From positions 330,449-394,448 of the forward strand of contig NW_004440286.1 in the NCBI RefSeq assembly GCF_000330505.1: 64,000 bases of DNA, given 5' to 3'. Shown piece after piece: positions 10,497-19,659 of this stretch (position 1 is its first letter; the number at the start of each line of letters is the position of its first letter). The notes under the pieces were generated by a model. The model was given only the letters and a program-made list of their open reading frames with translations, made no database searches and had not been told where the DNA came from. Origin of the DNA: Entamoeba invadens IP1. Lineage: Eukaryota > Evosea > Mastigamoebida > Endamoebidae. The position numbers and the translations under genes were made by a program.

Positions 10497-11177
10497 TTGT
10501 CTTCTTTTATTTTGATAGATCAGTTTGACTTAATGGTTTATGGGATCTATTTCTTGGATATTAAAAATAAAACATTTCTAACATATTAAACTATAAATTA
10601 TTGATTTATATTATAATTATTTAAAAACTATTTATAGAAATACAATTTTAAAAAAATTAGTTTAATTAACCATTAGATTACTATTGATCTTAAAAAAAAG
10701 TAAATTGTGAAAAAAATGGTCAAATCAAGATTAAAACGATATTTTTTAAATAATTAATGATTATAATAAATTTAATTATACAACAATCACATTGATTATT
10801 TAATTCTCGTTTTTATCCATCCAATAAATAAATTATTTCCTATATATTATATCGGATCAGAATTCCCAATTTTTATCTTTCAATTTCTCTCAAATTGTCT
10901 ATAAAAATCATCACTCTTATTTTTTCAAATCCCAAAACAATGAAATAACAATGAAATCCGTTAAAATAGTTTAACAAATTGGAGTAAACAACAGTTTTGA
11001 GAAATACATATAAATTCAACTCATTATCAACGAGTTCTGAATTTGACACACTGAAACTCAGGATCAAAATTGTAGTTTTTTTTCATCCAAAAAACACAAA
11101 TTTTTTGATGAACAATTCTGAACGAAACACTTCAACGAAGAAAAAGTGAAAAAGAACACTAAAAACACAAAAACCAA
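10497..11177. other. Divergent promoter region, AT-rich
   Basis: Between the small minus-strand gene and the AAA ATPase (+). A 64-codon minus-strand open frame at 10873-11067 has no recognisable motif and is treated as chance. Confidence 0.5.
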
Positions 11178-13850
11178 ATGTCTGCACCGGACCGGATGTA
11201 CCTAGAAGGTAAACGTCAACTTCCTGACGACACTTTTAAACCGAAGCGCCGCCCTGATGATGAGCAGAAGAAGTGGGGAGTCTTAAAACCCGTTCATGGG
11301 AACAGTCATCCTGAAATTGAGTTAGTTGGTCACATTTTTCCGATCTCGAAGAACACGACCAACAACATATCGATGTCCGTCTTTGTTGATTGTAATTTTG
11401 TGTTTGACGAAGATCGAAATAAAGGCTTTGTTGAGGTCACCAGTCCTCTTGGGTGTGTCTACGTCAATCAAAAACCCGTTCGGAAGGGGCACAATCGCGA
11501 GAAAGTGATACTTGAAGATGGCAATGAGATCGGCTTTTACTTCCAAGAGCCTTACATCTTCCGATTTTATTACTACGACGGGGATAATGCATGCCAATAC
11601 CCCGAAGAAGTCTCAGATGAAAAGCCACGACAAGCACAAAAGCATCGACAAAGCGCAACTACACGGATGACACAAACACCGTCAATCACTGAATTGATCA
11701 ATCGACTTGTTTATCACCCAAACCCTACTTTAGAAGACAATTCAGACGTCTGGAGCTTTGTGCTGGACAACGTGAAGACGCAGCTGAGGACCCAATTCGA
11801 ATTTTGTTTGACGTCGTCGGACGAAGAGGCCGAGTTCTTTTCGAGGAACAAAAGTATAGCGCGAACTCTGTTAGTGACTGCGCCCACGGGGGCCGATTTG
11901 TTCTTGAAAAGACTTTTAAAGCGCGTATCCGACGAGATGAATGTGCCGATGTTAGAGATCGACTGCACATTACTTGGTGCGGTTGATGGAGTCGAGCAAG
12001 AGTGTTCGAAGAACTTTCAAACTGGTGATCGTGTGAAGTACATAGGTAAAGGGAAAAGCACGAATGAGGAGTTATTAGGCCGAATTGGGAAAGTGTTGTA
12101 TGTTTCTGATGGGAAGGTAGCTGTGAATTTTGAGAGCAATTCGAATGAGTATAGTGGAGCCTTTGTGGAAGTTGATTTACTTGGTGGTGTTGATGAAGAA
12201 GTCCCTAAACAAGACCGCAGACTGATTGGGCGACTTCCTGAGATATTAAATGCAGTACCGAAGATGATTGTTGTCTTACAACGCGTCGACGAATTCTTCC
12301 AGACGAAGAGCGATGTCTCCACTGAGATCCGATCGTTCATTAATGACTTCAAAAAGCGCACACGAGGGATTTTAGTTGGGTGTTCAGCGTCATCTTCAGC
12401 AGTGAAGTCTGGGCATGCGAAACAGATACCCCAAGTTGACCCAGGGCTGTGTATGTTTGGGGAGAAAGAAATGAAGATGGTTGATGGGTATGGAGTGAAG
12501 GGCCAAAGTCATGGGAAGAGCATATCCAAAACCCTTTCGAAGATGTTTGGGAACACGATTAATATAGCGACGCCGACGGGGGAGTCCGCGCGTGGGTGGT
12601 GGATAATGATGCAAGAAGATGGGAAGAAGATGCGAGGGGATCGTTCGAAGAAGATGTTAAAGAGTGAGATTAGTCGGTATGGGATAGAGTTAGAAGAGAA
12701 TGAGGACATTTCTATAGACAATGAAATTAAGAAGGAAGATGCGGAGAAGATTATTGGATGGGCGATAGGGAAAGAGATCTCAACGAGCAACGAGAAGGTT
12801 AAAGTGATAAAGAAGGAGAATTTGTTGGGAGCGATTGAGATGGAGAAATTATTGAATCCCACGAAAGACGCTGTTGATATGTTAGAAGCGGAGAATGACT
12901 TTGAGAAGAAATTGATGAGCGATGTAGTGAGAAGTGCTGATGTAGATGTTTCATTTGATGATATTGGAGCACTTGAAAAGGTCAAAGAAACACTGTATGA
13001 TAGCATCACTTTACCACTGCTCCGACCAGAACTGTTTAAGAAGGGAAGTTTGACGAAGAGAAGTAAAGGCATCTTATTCTTTGGCCCGCCAGGGACGGGG
13101 AAAACGATGTTAGCGAAAGCCGTTGCGAAGGAGTCCAAAGCGAATTTCATCAATGCGTCGTTGTCGTCACTTGAATCGAAATGGTTTGGTGAAGCGGAGA
13201 AGTTTGTGAAAGCGCTGTTTTCACTTGCGGAGAAATTGTCGCCGTGTGTGATATTTATAGATGAAGTCGACGCACTGCTGGGGAAGAGAACGTCACAAAA
13301 TGAGAACGAAACGTTAAGAAAGATGAAGAACGAATTTATGACATTATGGGATGGACTGAAGTCGAAGAATATGGAACAAATCATCGTGTTGGGAGCGACG
13401 AATCGCCCGTTCGATTTGGATGACGCCATTTTGAGGCGATTCAGTCGGAGGATTTTAGTTGATTTACCAACAAAAGAAGACCGAGAAAATATCTTGAAAG
13501 TGATTCTAAAGGGAGAGAACACTGCAGTGGATATCTCGAAAATAGCGGAAAAGACAAATGGATACTCGGGATGCGATTTGTTCAATTTGTCGTGTGCGGC
13601 GGCAATGAGACCACTGCGCGACTATTTGAAAAGTGAAGAGAAGAAAGGAGAGAAGGAAGTGATGAAGAAAGAAGAGAGTAAAAAGATCGATATTCGACCT
13701 ATTGATGATAACGACTTCTTGGAAGTACTTTCGACGATGAATCCAAGTACTAATAAAGACTCTCCGTTACTCACAGAAACAAGAAATTGGAACGAACAGT
13801 TTGGCGAAGGAAAGACGGGAAGTTCAGAGATTATTTCATACTTCATTTGA
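11178..13850 (+). CDS. FHA-domain AAA ATPase (Msp1/spastin-clade, plant-like)
   Basis: 890 aa, single exon. Residues about 35-140 look like an FHA-type beta-sandwich (HPEIELVGHIFPISK, SPLGCVYVNQKPVRKG), which in other proteins binds phosphothreonine. At about 275-330 there is a small beta-rich module (TGDRVKYIGKGKSTNEELLG, GKVAVNF). The AAA module has Walker A GPPGTGKT (about 636-643), Walker B VIFIDEVDA (Asp/Glu at 695-696), the sensor-type GATNRPFDLDDAILRRFSRR and a C-terminal helical lid (GYSGCDLFNLSCAAA). The same three-part order, including the GDRVKFVG-like middle module and the DIGALE-V-K-TL block before the AAA core, is what I know from a plant family of FHA-AAA proteins. The role is probably protein remodelling or extraction; it is not established here. 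Confidence 0.85.
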   Translation: MSAPDRMYLEGKRQLPDDTFKPKRRPDDEQKKWGVLKPVHGNSHPEIELVGHIFPISKNTTNNISMSVFVDCNFVFDEDRNKGFVEVTSPLGCVYVNQKPVRKGHNREKVILEDGNEIGFYFQEPYIFRFYYYDGDNACQYPEEVSDEKPRQAQKHRQSATTRMTQTPSITELINRLVYHPNPTLEDNSDVWSFVLDNVKTQLRTQFEFCLTSSDEEAEFFSRNKSIARTLLVTAPTGADLFLKRLLKRVSDEMNVPMLEIDCTLLGAVDGVEQECSKNFQTGDRVKYIGKGKSTNEELLGRIGKVLYVSDGKVAVNFESNSNEYSGAFVEVDLLGGVDEEVPKQDRRLIGRLPEILNAVPKMIVVLQRVDEFFQTKSDVSTEIRSFINDFKKRTRGILVGCSASSSAVKSGHAKQIPQVDPGLCMFGEKEMKMVDGYGVKGQSHGKSISKTLSKMFGNTINIATPTGESARGWWIMMQEDGKKMRGDRSKKMLKSEISRYGIELEENEDISIDNEIKKEDAEKIIGWAIGKEISTSNEKVKVIKKENLLGAIEMEKLLNPTKDAVDMLEAENDFEKKLMSDVVRSADVDVSFDDIGALEKVKETLYDSITLPLLRPELFKKGSLTKRSKGILFFGPPGTGKTMLAKAVAKESKANFINASLSSLESKWFGEAEKFVKALFSLAEKLSPCVIFIDEVDALLGKRTSQNENETLRKMKNEFMTLWDGLKSKNMEQIIVLGATNRPFDLDDAILRRFSRRILVDLPTKEDRENILKVILKGENTAVDISKIAEKTNGYSGCDLFNLSCAAAMRPLRDYLKSEEKKGEKEVMKKEESKKIDIRPIDDNDFLEVLSTMNPSTNKDSPLLTETRNWNEQFGEGKTGSSEIISYFI

Positions 13851-13916
13851 ATGCTTCTTTTCTATTTTTAGATTATTTTATTATAAATATATTATTAATT
13901 TATTATAAATATATTA

Positions 13917-14219
13917 TTATATAGTTTGAGTATTTATAGAAATAGAACATTTTATAGAATTTGGTTCTTTATAACAAATGAGTTCAGAGTATTGAAAGAC
14001 TAAAATGGCATAAAAACGAATGTCTCGAGGATCTTCTATATACAAATAATCGGAAGGACAATCTTTGTCACTTGCTTGTTTGATGGAAGAAGTCTTCACT
14101 CGACTTTGAAAAACTATTAGGTACTTTTGAGAGTCACTTATAATTTTTTTATTGAATATAAAGTAGCTGTGACTACATTTGGACTGCAATGTAGTAATGA
14201 TTTGTAGAATAAAAAACAA
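13917..14219 (-). other. Unresolved open frame downstream of methyltransferase gene
   Basis: A 100-codon minus-strand frame without any ATG (it begins at TTG), so if real it must be a later exon. The middle is less biased than random AT-rich DNA (RVKTSSIKQASDKDCPSDYL, YIEDPRDIRFYAILVF). No motif, no partner exon and no clear splice acceptor were found. It may be a gene remnant or chance. Confidence 0.2.
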
Positions 14220-14244
14220 ATCAACTTTAAAAGATAAACATCAT

Positions 14245-15136
14245 TCAAATTAAAGGGACTTTAGTTGAAAAAAGACCGAATGGGTTTTTAAGTAAATGTT
14301 CGTGGCGAACAGACACGTCTGTTAATTGAATATTTGAATAACACTTTTTTAGCCACTCTTCGACCTTCAAACCCGTGACATACACAATTTCGCATTCATT
14401 TGGTTTAGCAATGAGTTGTGCCGTCTACTGTTTAATACAGCAATTACTTCAAATCTTTGAAAACTATAATATACTAATAATATTATTATGATATTATAAT
14501 AATTATATTAAATTATAATGTACTAATATAATATAATTATTATAATATTATAATAATTATTATAATATTATAATAATTATATTAAATTAGAATATACTAA
14601 TATAAATAACAAACTTTATAGACTTTGTCTGTGGTGTCTTCAGACAAGAAAGGAGGATCAATGATTAACAAATCGAAGAGATGGATGTACTTCTCCAGGA
14701 CCATTTCCGGTTTATTTAAGTCATAAAATGTGAAGTTGACACCGGTGGATTGGAACCTTGTGTCGTACTCAAAAAGGGTGAAAGTTGCTCGAGGCACTTT
14801 ATTCTTATTTCTTAAATAAGCTTTGTAGATTGATGGGGTGGATATACAAGCGACATTACAGTTCTCTCTCATATTCACATAATTGGCTATGAAGTCTATC
14901 ACTTTGTCTCCGGTCTCATTGTCATACCAAAACTGGGATAACTCCCAGTCCTCAGCTATTTTAGGGAATCCAAATTCATCCATTGGATCCGCTTCTTTAT
15001 ATTGGTAGACATCTGCTAATGCCATCAATGCCTCGGCACGGAAGCCTCTGTGGTCCATGTAAGTCCCATCGGCGTAGTCTTTGTCAAAGTCGTCTGAAGA
15101 AGAGCTGCTTGTACTGTTGGATCTGCTGCGACTCAT
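14245..15136 (-). CDS. eEF1A lysine methyltransferase 1-like (N6AMT2/Efm5 family)
   Basis: Model complement(join(14245..14424, 14615..15136)), 233 aa. After a Ser-rich start, the family signature follows: AEDWELSQFWYDNETGDKV, NVACISTPSIYKAYL, TLFEYDTRF, NFTFYDLNKP and LLIIDPPFLSE with the DPPF catalytic motif of a class I SAM-dependent methyltransferase. The second exon supplies TAQLIAKPNECEIVYVTGLK and VEEWLKKCY, then a C-terminus in PFGLFSTKVPLI. The 190-nt intron (14614-14425, GTTTGTT...TAG, phase 0) is filled with TAATAATTAT repeats. The family was first annotated as adenine-specific DNA methyltransferase 2 and later shown to methylate a lysine of eEF1A. Length matches the family (about 215 aa). 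Confidence 0.88.
14460..14605. repeat. AT-rich tandem/palindromic repeat filling an intron
   Basis: The stretch is built almost only of A and T with repeated TATAATAATTAT units. Two near-identical copies of AATTATATTAAATTATAATG / AATTATATTAAATTAGAATA followed by TACTAATATAA are present. It accounts for the length of the intron in the methyltransferase gene (190 nt against 40-60 nt for most introns here). Confidence 0.6.
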
Positions 15137-15643
15137 TTGTTATGTGCTTTTATGAAGATACTTCAAGTGGTTATCTAAACCTGATGAAGATTTCTTGTGT
15201 TGTTTTGATATGGTAAAGTATGGTTCCAATTTAGTACAATTCATTCACACAGAAACGCGTTTTTATTGCAATTCACCCTCTTTTTATTCAGTAATTATAC
15301 TCTTCCCGATTGTGTAGTATTAAATTAACTAATTATAATAAGGTATAAGATACTATTTATAGTAGCCCAAAAATGAAATCCAATGTCTATTTGGGAAAAA
15401 ATCATCATTATTCCCGTAGTTTACTGGTTTTTTTTCATTAATAATAATCATAATTATTATTATAGTTATTTATAGTTAAAAGTTTGGTTTTTGCTATAAT
15501 AAAAACAAATCTTATTATTATAATATTTTATAGTTAAAGTAAAATTTTTATTTCATTTTTTATTAAGTTGTAAATCAAACTATAAATGAATAATTTAAAA
15601 AACTATAATTTTGATACATAACCATTAGAAGGTATAGTTTAAG
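15137..15643. other. Intergenic, AT-rich
   Basis: Upstream region of the methyltransferase gene; downstream of the coiled-coil gene, which is on the same strand. Nothing recognised apart from A/T repeats. Confidence 0.55.
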
Positions 15644-16567
15644 TTAGAGTTTAGAAATAGAACCATTGTATTGTTCAAGACGTCTCTTTTTGATAAGTTG
15701 TATTTCGTTTTTCTTGGCTCTATTTGTTTTTCTGAGTATGTCATAATCATCTTCAAATTTATTAATTGTGTTTGTTATTCGTTCAATAATAAATTGTTCA
15801 ATTTGTTCTTTCGTAGGATTTTCTGGTTGTTTCGTTTTTTCCTTTTCATTTTCTTTTTGAAGTTCATTCGTTTTGGCAATTTGATCTTCGATCTCAACAT
15901 CACTTTGTTTGATGGGTTGAAGTTGTTTGATTGTTACGTTTTGACTTTCGTTTTGTGGATGTTTTTGCTCGACACTTTTCACATCAATTTTCAAGTTTTC
16001 TGGGATTTCAATTTGTCCTTTCAAAACGTTTGTATTGAAAAATTTTAATTTTTCTTGGTCTTTTTTTTTCTTTTTAAGATTTTCTAATAGTTTTCTTTTA
16101 TCCTCATTAATTATTCGGAGCGCTTTATATTTTTCAGTCAGATATTTTTCCCTCTTCTCAAGATTTTTCGCTTCAATCTTCTCGTCATTTTGATTTTCCA
16201 CTTTTTCAATCTTCGGTAAACTAAAATGAACAATTTGGGTTTGAGATTCTTTTTCAGTTTGGTGCATTTTTTCAAGAATTTTGTTTTGTTTTAATGGGGA
16301 TTGTTTCTCTTCTATTTCTTTGTTTAAGTCGTGATTTTGTTCCATTTTTCGTTGACTTAAAGACAAATTAGTTTCGTTTAAATTAAAGTTTTGTTGATCT
16401 TTACACCGAGGTATTGTTCGTAGTTCTTTCATAATTAAATCTGTTCTAAAAAGAATAATATCAATTTTCTTCTCCAAAATGTCAAAACGAAAAGAGTCAA
16501 TTGTTTGTAAATGTTGAGTCGCACTTACTTTTGGTATTAAATAGTTGTGTGGATCTATTCCTAACAT
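15644..16567 (-). CDS. Lys/Glu-rich coiled-coil protein, unknown function
   Basis: 307 aa, single exon. The N-terminal 60 residues (MLGIDPHNYLIPKVSATQHL, then DILEKKIDIILFRTDLIMKE) are the least biased. From about residue 70 the protein is dominated by K, E, Q and N with heptad-like hydrophobic spacing (KNLEKREKYLTEKYKALRII, DKRKLLENLKKKKKDQEKLK), which predicts one or more coiled coils. A last helical segment, EQIEQFIIERITNTINKFED, lies near the C-terminus. There is no signal peptide, transmembrane helix or enzyme motif. A structural or scaffold role is the most one can suggest. Confidence 0.7.
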   Translation of the reverse strand: MLGIDPHNYLIPKVSATQHLQTIDSFRFDILEKKIDIILFRTDLIMKELRTIPRCKDQQNFNLNETNLSLSQRKMEQNHDLNKEIEEKQSPLKQNKILEKMHQTEKESQTQIVHFSLPKIEKVENQNDEKIEAKNLEKREKYLTEKYKALRIINEDKRKLLENLKKKKKDQEKLKFFNTNVLKGQIEIPENLKIDVKSVEQKHPQNESQNVTIKQLQPIKQSDVEIEDQIAKTNELQKENEKEKTKQPENPTKEQIEQFIIERITNTINKFEDDYDILRKTNRAKKNEIQLIKKRRLEQYNGSISKL

Positions 16568-18138
16568 TTTTTTTGTTTTTTTTGAGATTTTTTTTTATTC
16601 ATTATAATCATTTCATAATTCAAAAATAAATTAATTTAATTTTATTATATATAATTCATTTATTAATAATTTAAAATCATTTTTTTAATTATTATTATTA
16701 CATAAAGATCAAAAAAGTTGGAAATTTAGTGATTAAATTGTAAAATTCCCGTTATTTAGAAATTTATCATCATTATTTTTATTGTAATTAATTAAATTTA
16801 ACTTATTATCAAATTCAAATAAAACAGAAATATATAAATTATTATTATTTCATATTATTATTATTTATTACCCACTCAAGTTTTTTAATTTGTATAAAAA
16901 CTTTCAAAGAATGTTAAATAAAAAGCCATAATAAATAAAGTATTATGTAAAGTTATTTAATCATAATTATACAATTTATAATAAATTAGTTTTATACAAA
17001 CATAAAAACTTTTTAATAAAAGCAATTTCAATAACAATAAATTTATTTTTAATAACAATTATAATTTTAGTTACAAAAAATCCTCATTTGTAATTGGGAG
17101 ACAGTTTTATTCTATAATAACTTTCTACAATTTATTAAAAATTTACTAGTAACCTACTAATACGACTTTTTATGAGTTTCATAATTCAAATTTGTACATT
17201 TCTTCAAATAGTTTTTTCTCAAAAAAAATTATCCAGAATCGATAACCATTTAATATTGTTAAATCAACTTAAATTTGATAAATGTTTTCGCTCTCCAAAG
17301 AAAATTAAATTAAATAAATATTTATAAAATTATAATATAATAGATATTTATTTAATATAAAACTATAAAATAAATACAGTTTATCTTTGTTTTATTGTCT
17401 TTGTCCATAAAATGTATTTTAAACATTTTGGTGATGTGTTTCGTAATAAAAATGTCGAAATCTTTATTTTTCAAATGCATTTCGACATTTAAATATTAAA
17501 AAAAGAAAAAATACAAACCAATTTATTATATCCTTATAATTATCCTTATAATTATATTTTTATTATATTTTTATTATATTTTTATTATATTTTTGATTAA
17601 ATGTTTGTTATAATAATAAATCACAAAAATGATGTTTTTTTTAAAATAATAATCTTCGTTTTCATTTTTTCTTTTTTTAGAAATCGAATAGTTTCACAAG
17701 ACTTTATTTGTTGATATCTTAGCTATTTTATATAACATTGATAATAATTTTATGTAAGATATTGTTAAAAGAAAAAACAAACAATATTTTTCAGAGAGAT
17801 TATCATTGTAGCTATTTAAAATATTTCGTTATGAATTCCACTAAAAAATATTTATGTTTTCGATGAAATTTTTGGACCTTTTAATCTTTTTGAATTATAT
17901 TACCATCGACAACGAATCGGCGTATTTGATTAAATATGACCAAACAACAACCAAATGCGGTTAATATACAATGAATTACTATATTAATTTACCAAAGTTA
18001 ACATTCTGAAGACTCTGATGTGGAATTCACTTTGAGTAAAATACCCCACTTCAAATTATTTTTATTGATGTGTTGTTAGTATTTTTGCAAACAAATCGTG
18101 CAATTTCACACTTAAACTGAGTTGTAACTATTAAGTGC
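16568..18138. other. Gene-free AT-rich spacer
   Basis: About 1.6 kb between the divergent coiled-coil gene (-) and the expansin-like gene (+). It is almost wholly A/T. It includes a short tandem repeat at 17531-17595. No coding sequence was recognised. Confidence 0.55.
17531..17595. repeat. Short tandem repeats
   Basis: Two direct copies of the 12-mer TCCTTATAATTA (17531-17542 and 17543-17554) followed by about three and a half copies of an 11-mer TTTTTATTATA. Confidence 0.8.
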
Positions 18139-19659
18139 ATGTTACACCCGATCATGTTTACTCTCTCGTTCTGTTTAATGTTTTCTTTCACAATGAGTCA
18201 ATCCAAAAATGCGTTCTCTCAAATTTGTATGCCAGACTTTTTGGCAATCAACATGGACTCCTCCGACGTTAACGCGGAGATCAAAAAAGAGTGTTACTCA
18301 AATATACCAAATTATAAACATGAAGTCAAAGGATTTGATATCAAGTCGCCTTGTTACGTCAATGAGCACTTTCTGGATGTGAACAAAGGCGACAATCGTG
18401 TCAAACGATGTGGGGAATGGTTGGAGTTAGTTGGTTCGAGTAACATTCCTGTTTACTGTATGATTGCCGGCTCATTCAATTTCACATTCCAAGGAAAACC
18501 CTTCCCGCCAAAGGCTGCGGTTGTTGGAGTATCAAAAAATCTTTTTAACATCATCACAAAGGGGTTTTATGCATCAACAGACGCCTTCGCCCAAATGACT
18601 GTCGCAGAAACGGACTTTGATCTCAACGTGAGTCCATCTCTCTGGGTTTTGAACAACACGACCACAACTAGTTTCGTACAAATTACTGATTCAAACAGAA
18701 TAAGTGAATTCATTGAATTAAATGGTACAGTGTATCAAACAAATGAAGACAATATTTTTGAGCTTCCTCTCTCCTCTAAAAATGTTATTTTGAATCTTGT
18801 GACGTTTTTGAACGAAAAAGTGCGCTTTGAGAACGTCCAACTGACCGTTACAAATAACCAAATAAAAAGATACGTTTCGAACGCGAAGTTTCGGACATTC
18901 GCATTGGAGCATTGTATATACATCGCAGAAAACGTCATTTATTCCCCACAAGTCTCGGACAAGTTGAGCGTCATGCGGTGGTACCTTTTTAAAATTACAG
19001 ACGGGAAAACATACGAATGGATATCTGACACCAACCCAATATTTCGCACGGAAAAACACGAAGCTTTCACATCAATGTCATTCGCCTTTTCTTCTCCGAT
19101 AGTGATGTCCCAAGAGTTCAAAGAGCTCAGCTTCGAGTTAAAAAGCACAACCGACATTTCAATTCAACGAATTTCATATTATCACGTGAAGGACATGGCT
19201 CTTCTGACCAATTTAAAAACTTTGGTCAATATCACTGGAAGTATGAATTTCAAAACGCAGCGGATTGGTGATATCATACAAGTGAAGGCGGTTTTTGACG
19301 CGGCCAACAAAGAATTTGGTAACTTAATTAGTGTTGTCTACTTGAACAACGAAGGTGATACGGTTACTCTTTTGTCGGCACAACTCTCTCGTTCTGACAG
19401 GTTCATCAATCGGACTGTGGTGTGCAACTCCACCGAATTTGATTGTCGGGGAACGGAGTGTAACGTCGACGATAATTCAAAAGACGTTGGTCAGCGGATG
19501 TGGACTGTTGGATGCGAACCAGCTTGTGGAAAGTGTAGAGATGGTTTTGTGTGCACAACAATGGGTAAATGTGTTGTTGAAGATCGTGGGAACCTGCGAG
19601 ACAATGGGCGTGGGATGTGGCTCTTGAGTGTGGTCATTGGATTTGTTTTTCTCTTGTAA
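18139..19659 (+). CDS. Secreted expansin-like protein, probably GPI-anchored
   Basis: 506 aa. An N-terminal signal peptide (PIMFTLSFCLMFSFTMSQS) is followed by a region with the pattern RVKRCGEWLELVGSSNIPVY-C and KAAVVGVSKNLFNII. This resembles the double-psi beta-barrel of expansin-like proteins, of which Entamoeba species have a family. Many N-glycosylation sequons follow. Near the C-terminus is a Cys cluster (CNSTEFDCRGTECNVDD, CEPACGKCRDGFVC). The protein ends in a bare hydrophobic tail (MWLLSVVIGFVFLL) with no cytoplasmic residues, as in GPI-anchor signals. Start could be Met1 or Met6 (18154). Expansins loosen polysaccharides; the substrate here, perhaps cyst-wall chitin or cellulose-like glycan, is inference. 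Confidence 0.65.
   Translation: MLHPIMFTLSFCLMFSFTMSQSKNAFSQICMPDFLAINMDSSDVNAEIKKECYSNIPNYKHEVKGFDIKSPCYVNEHFLDVNKGDNRVKRCGEWLELVGSSNIPVYCMIAGSFNFTFQGKPFPPKAAVVGVSKNLFNIITKGFYASTDAFAQMTVAETDFDLNVSPSLWVLNNTTTTSFVQITDSNRISEFIELNGTVYQTNEDNIFELPLSSKNVILNLVTFLNEKVRFENVQLTVTNNQIKRYVSNAKFRTFALEHCIYIAENVIYSPQVSDKLSVMRWYLFKITDGKTYEWISDTNPIFRTEKHEAFTSMSFAFSSPIVMSQEFKELSFELKSTTDISIQRISYYHVKDMALLTNLKTLVNITGSMNFKTQRIGDIIQVKAVFDAANKEFGNLISVVYLNNEGDTVTLLSAQLSRSDRFINRTVVCNSTEFDCRGTECNVDDNSKDVGQRMWTVGCEPACGKCRDGFVCTTMGKCVVEDRGNLRDNGRGMWLLSVVIGFVFLL

Noticed and set aside
10873..11067. 64-codon minus-strand frame upstream of the AAA gene
   Set aside because: Short, hydrophobic and within a probable promoter region; no supporting motif or splice site.
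12509..13585. 358-codon minus-strand frame inside the AAA ATPase gene
   Set aside because: It is rich in Ser/Phe/Ile as expected from the antisense of a Lys/Glu-rich gene, and the plus strand has a complete AAA domain.
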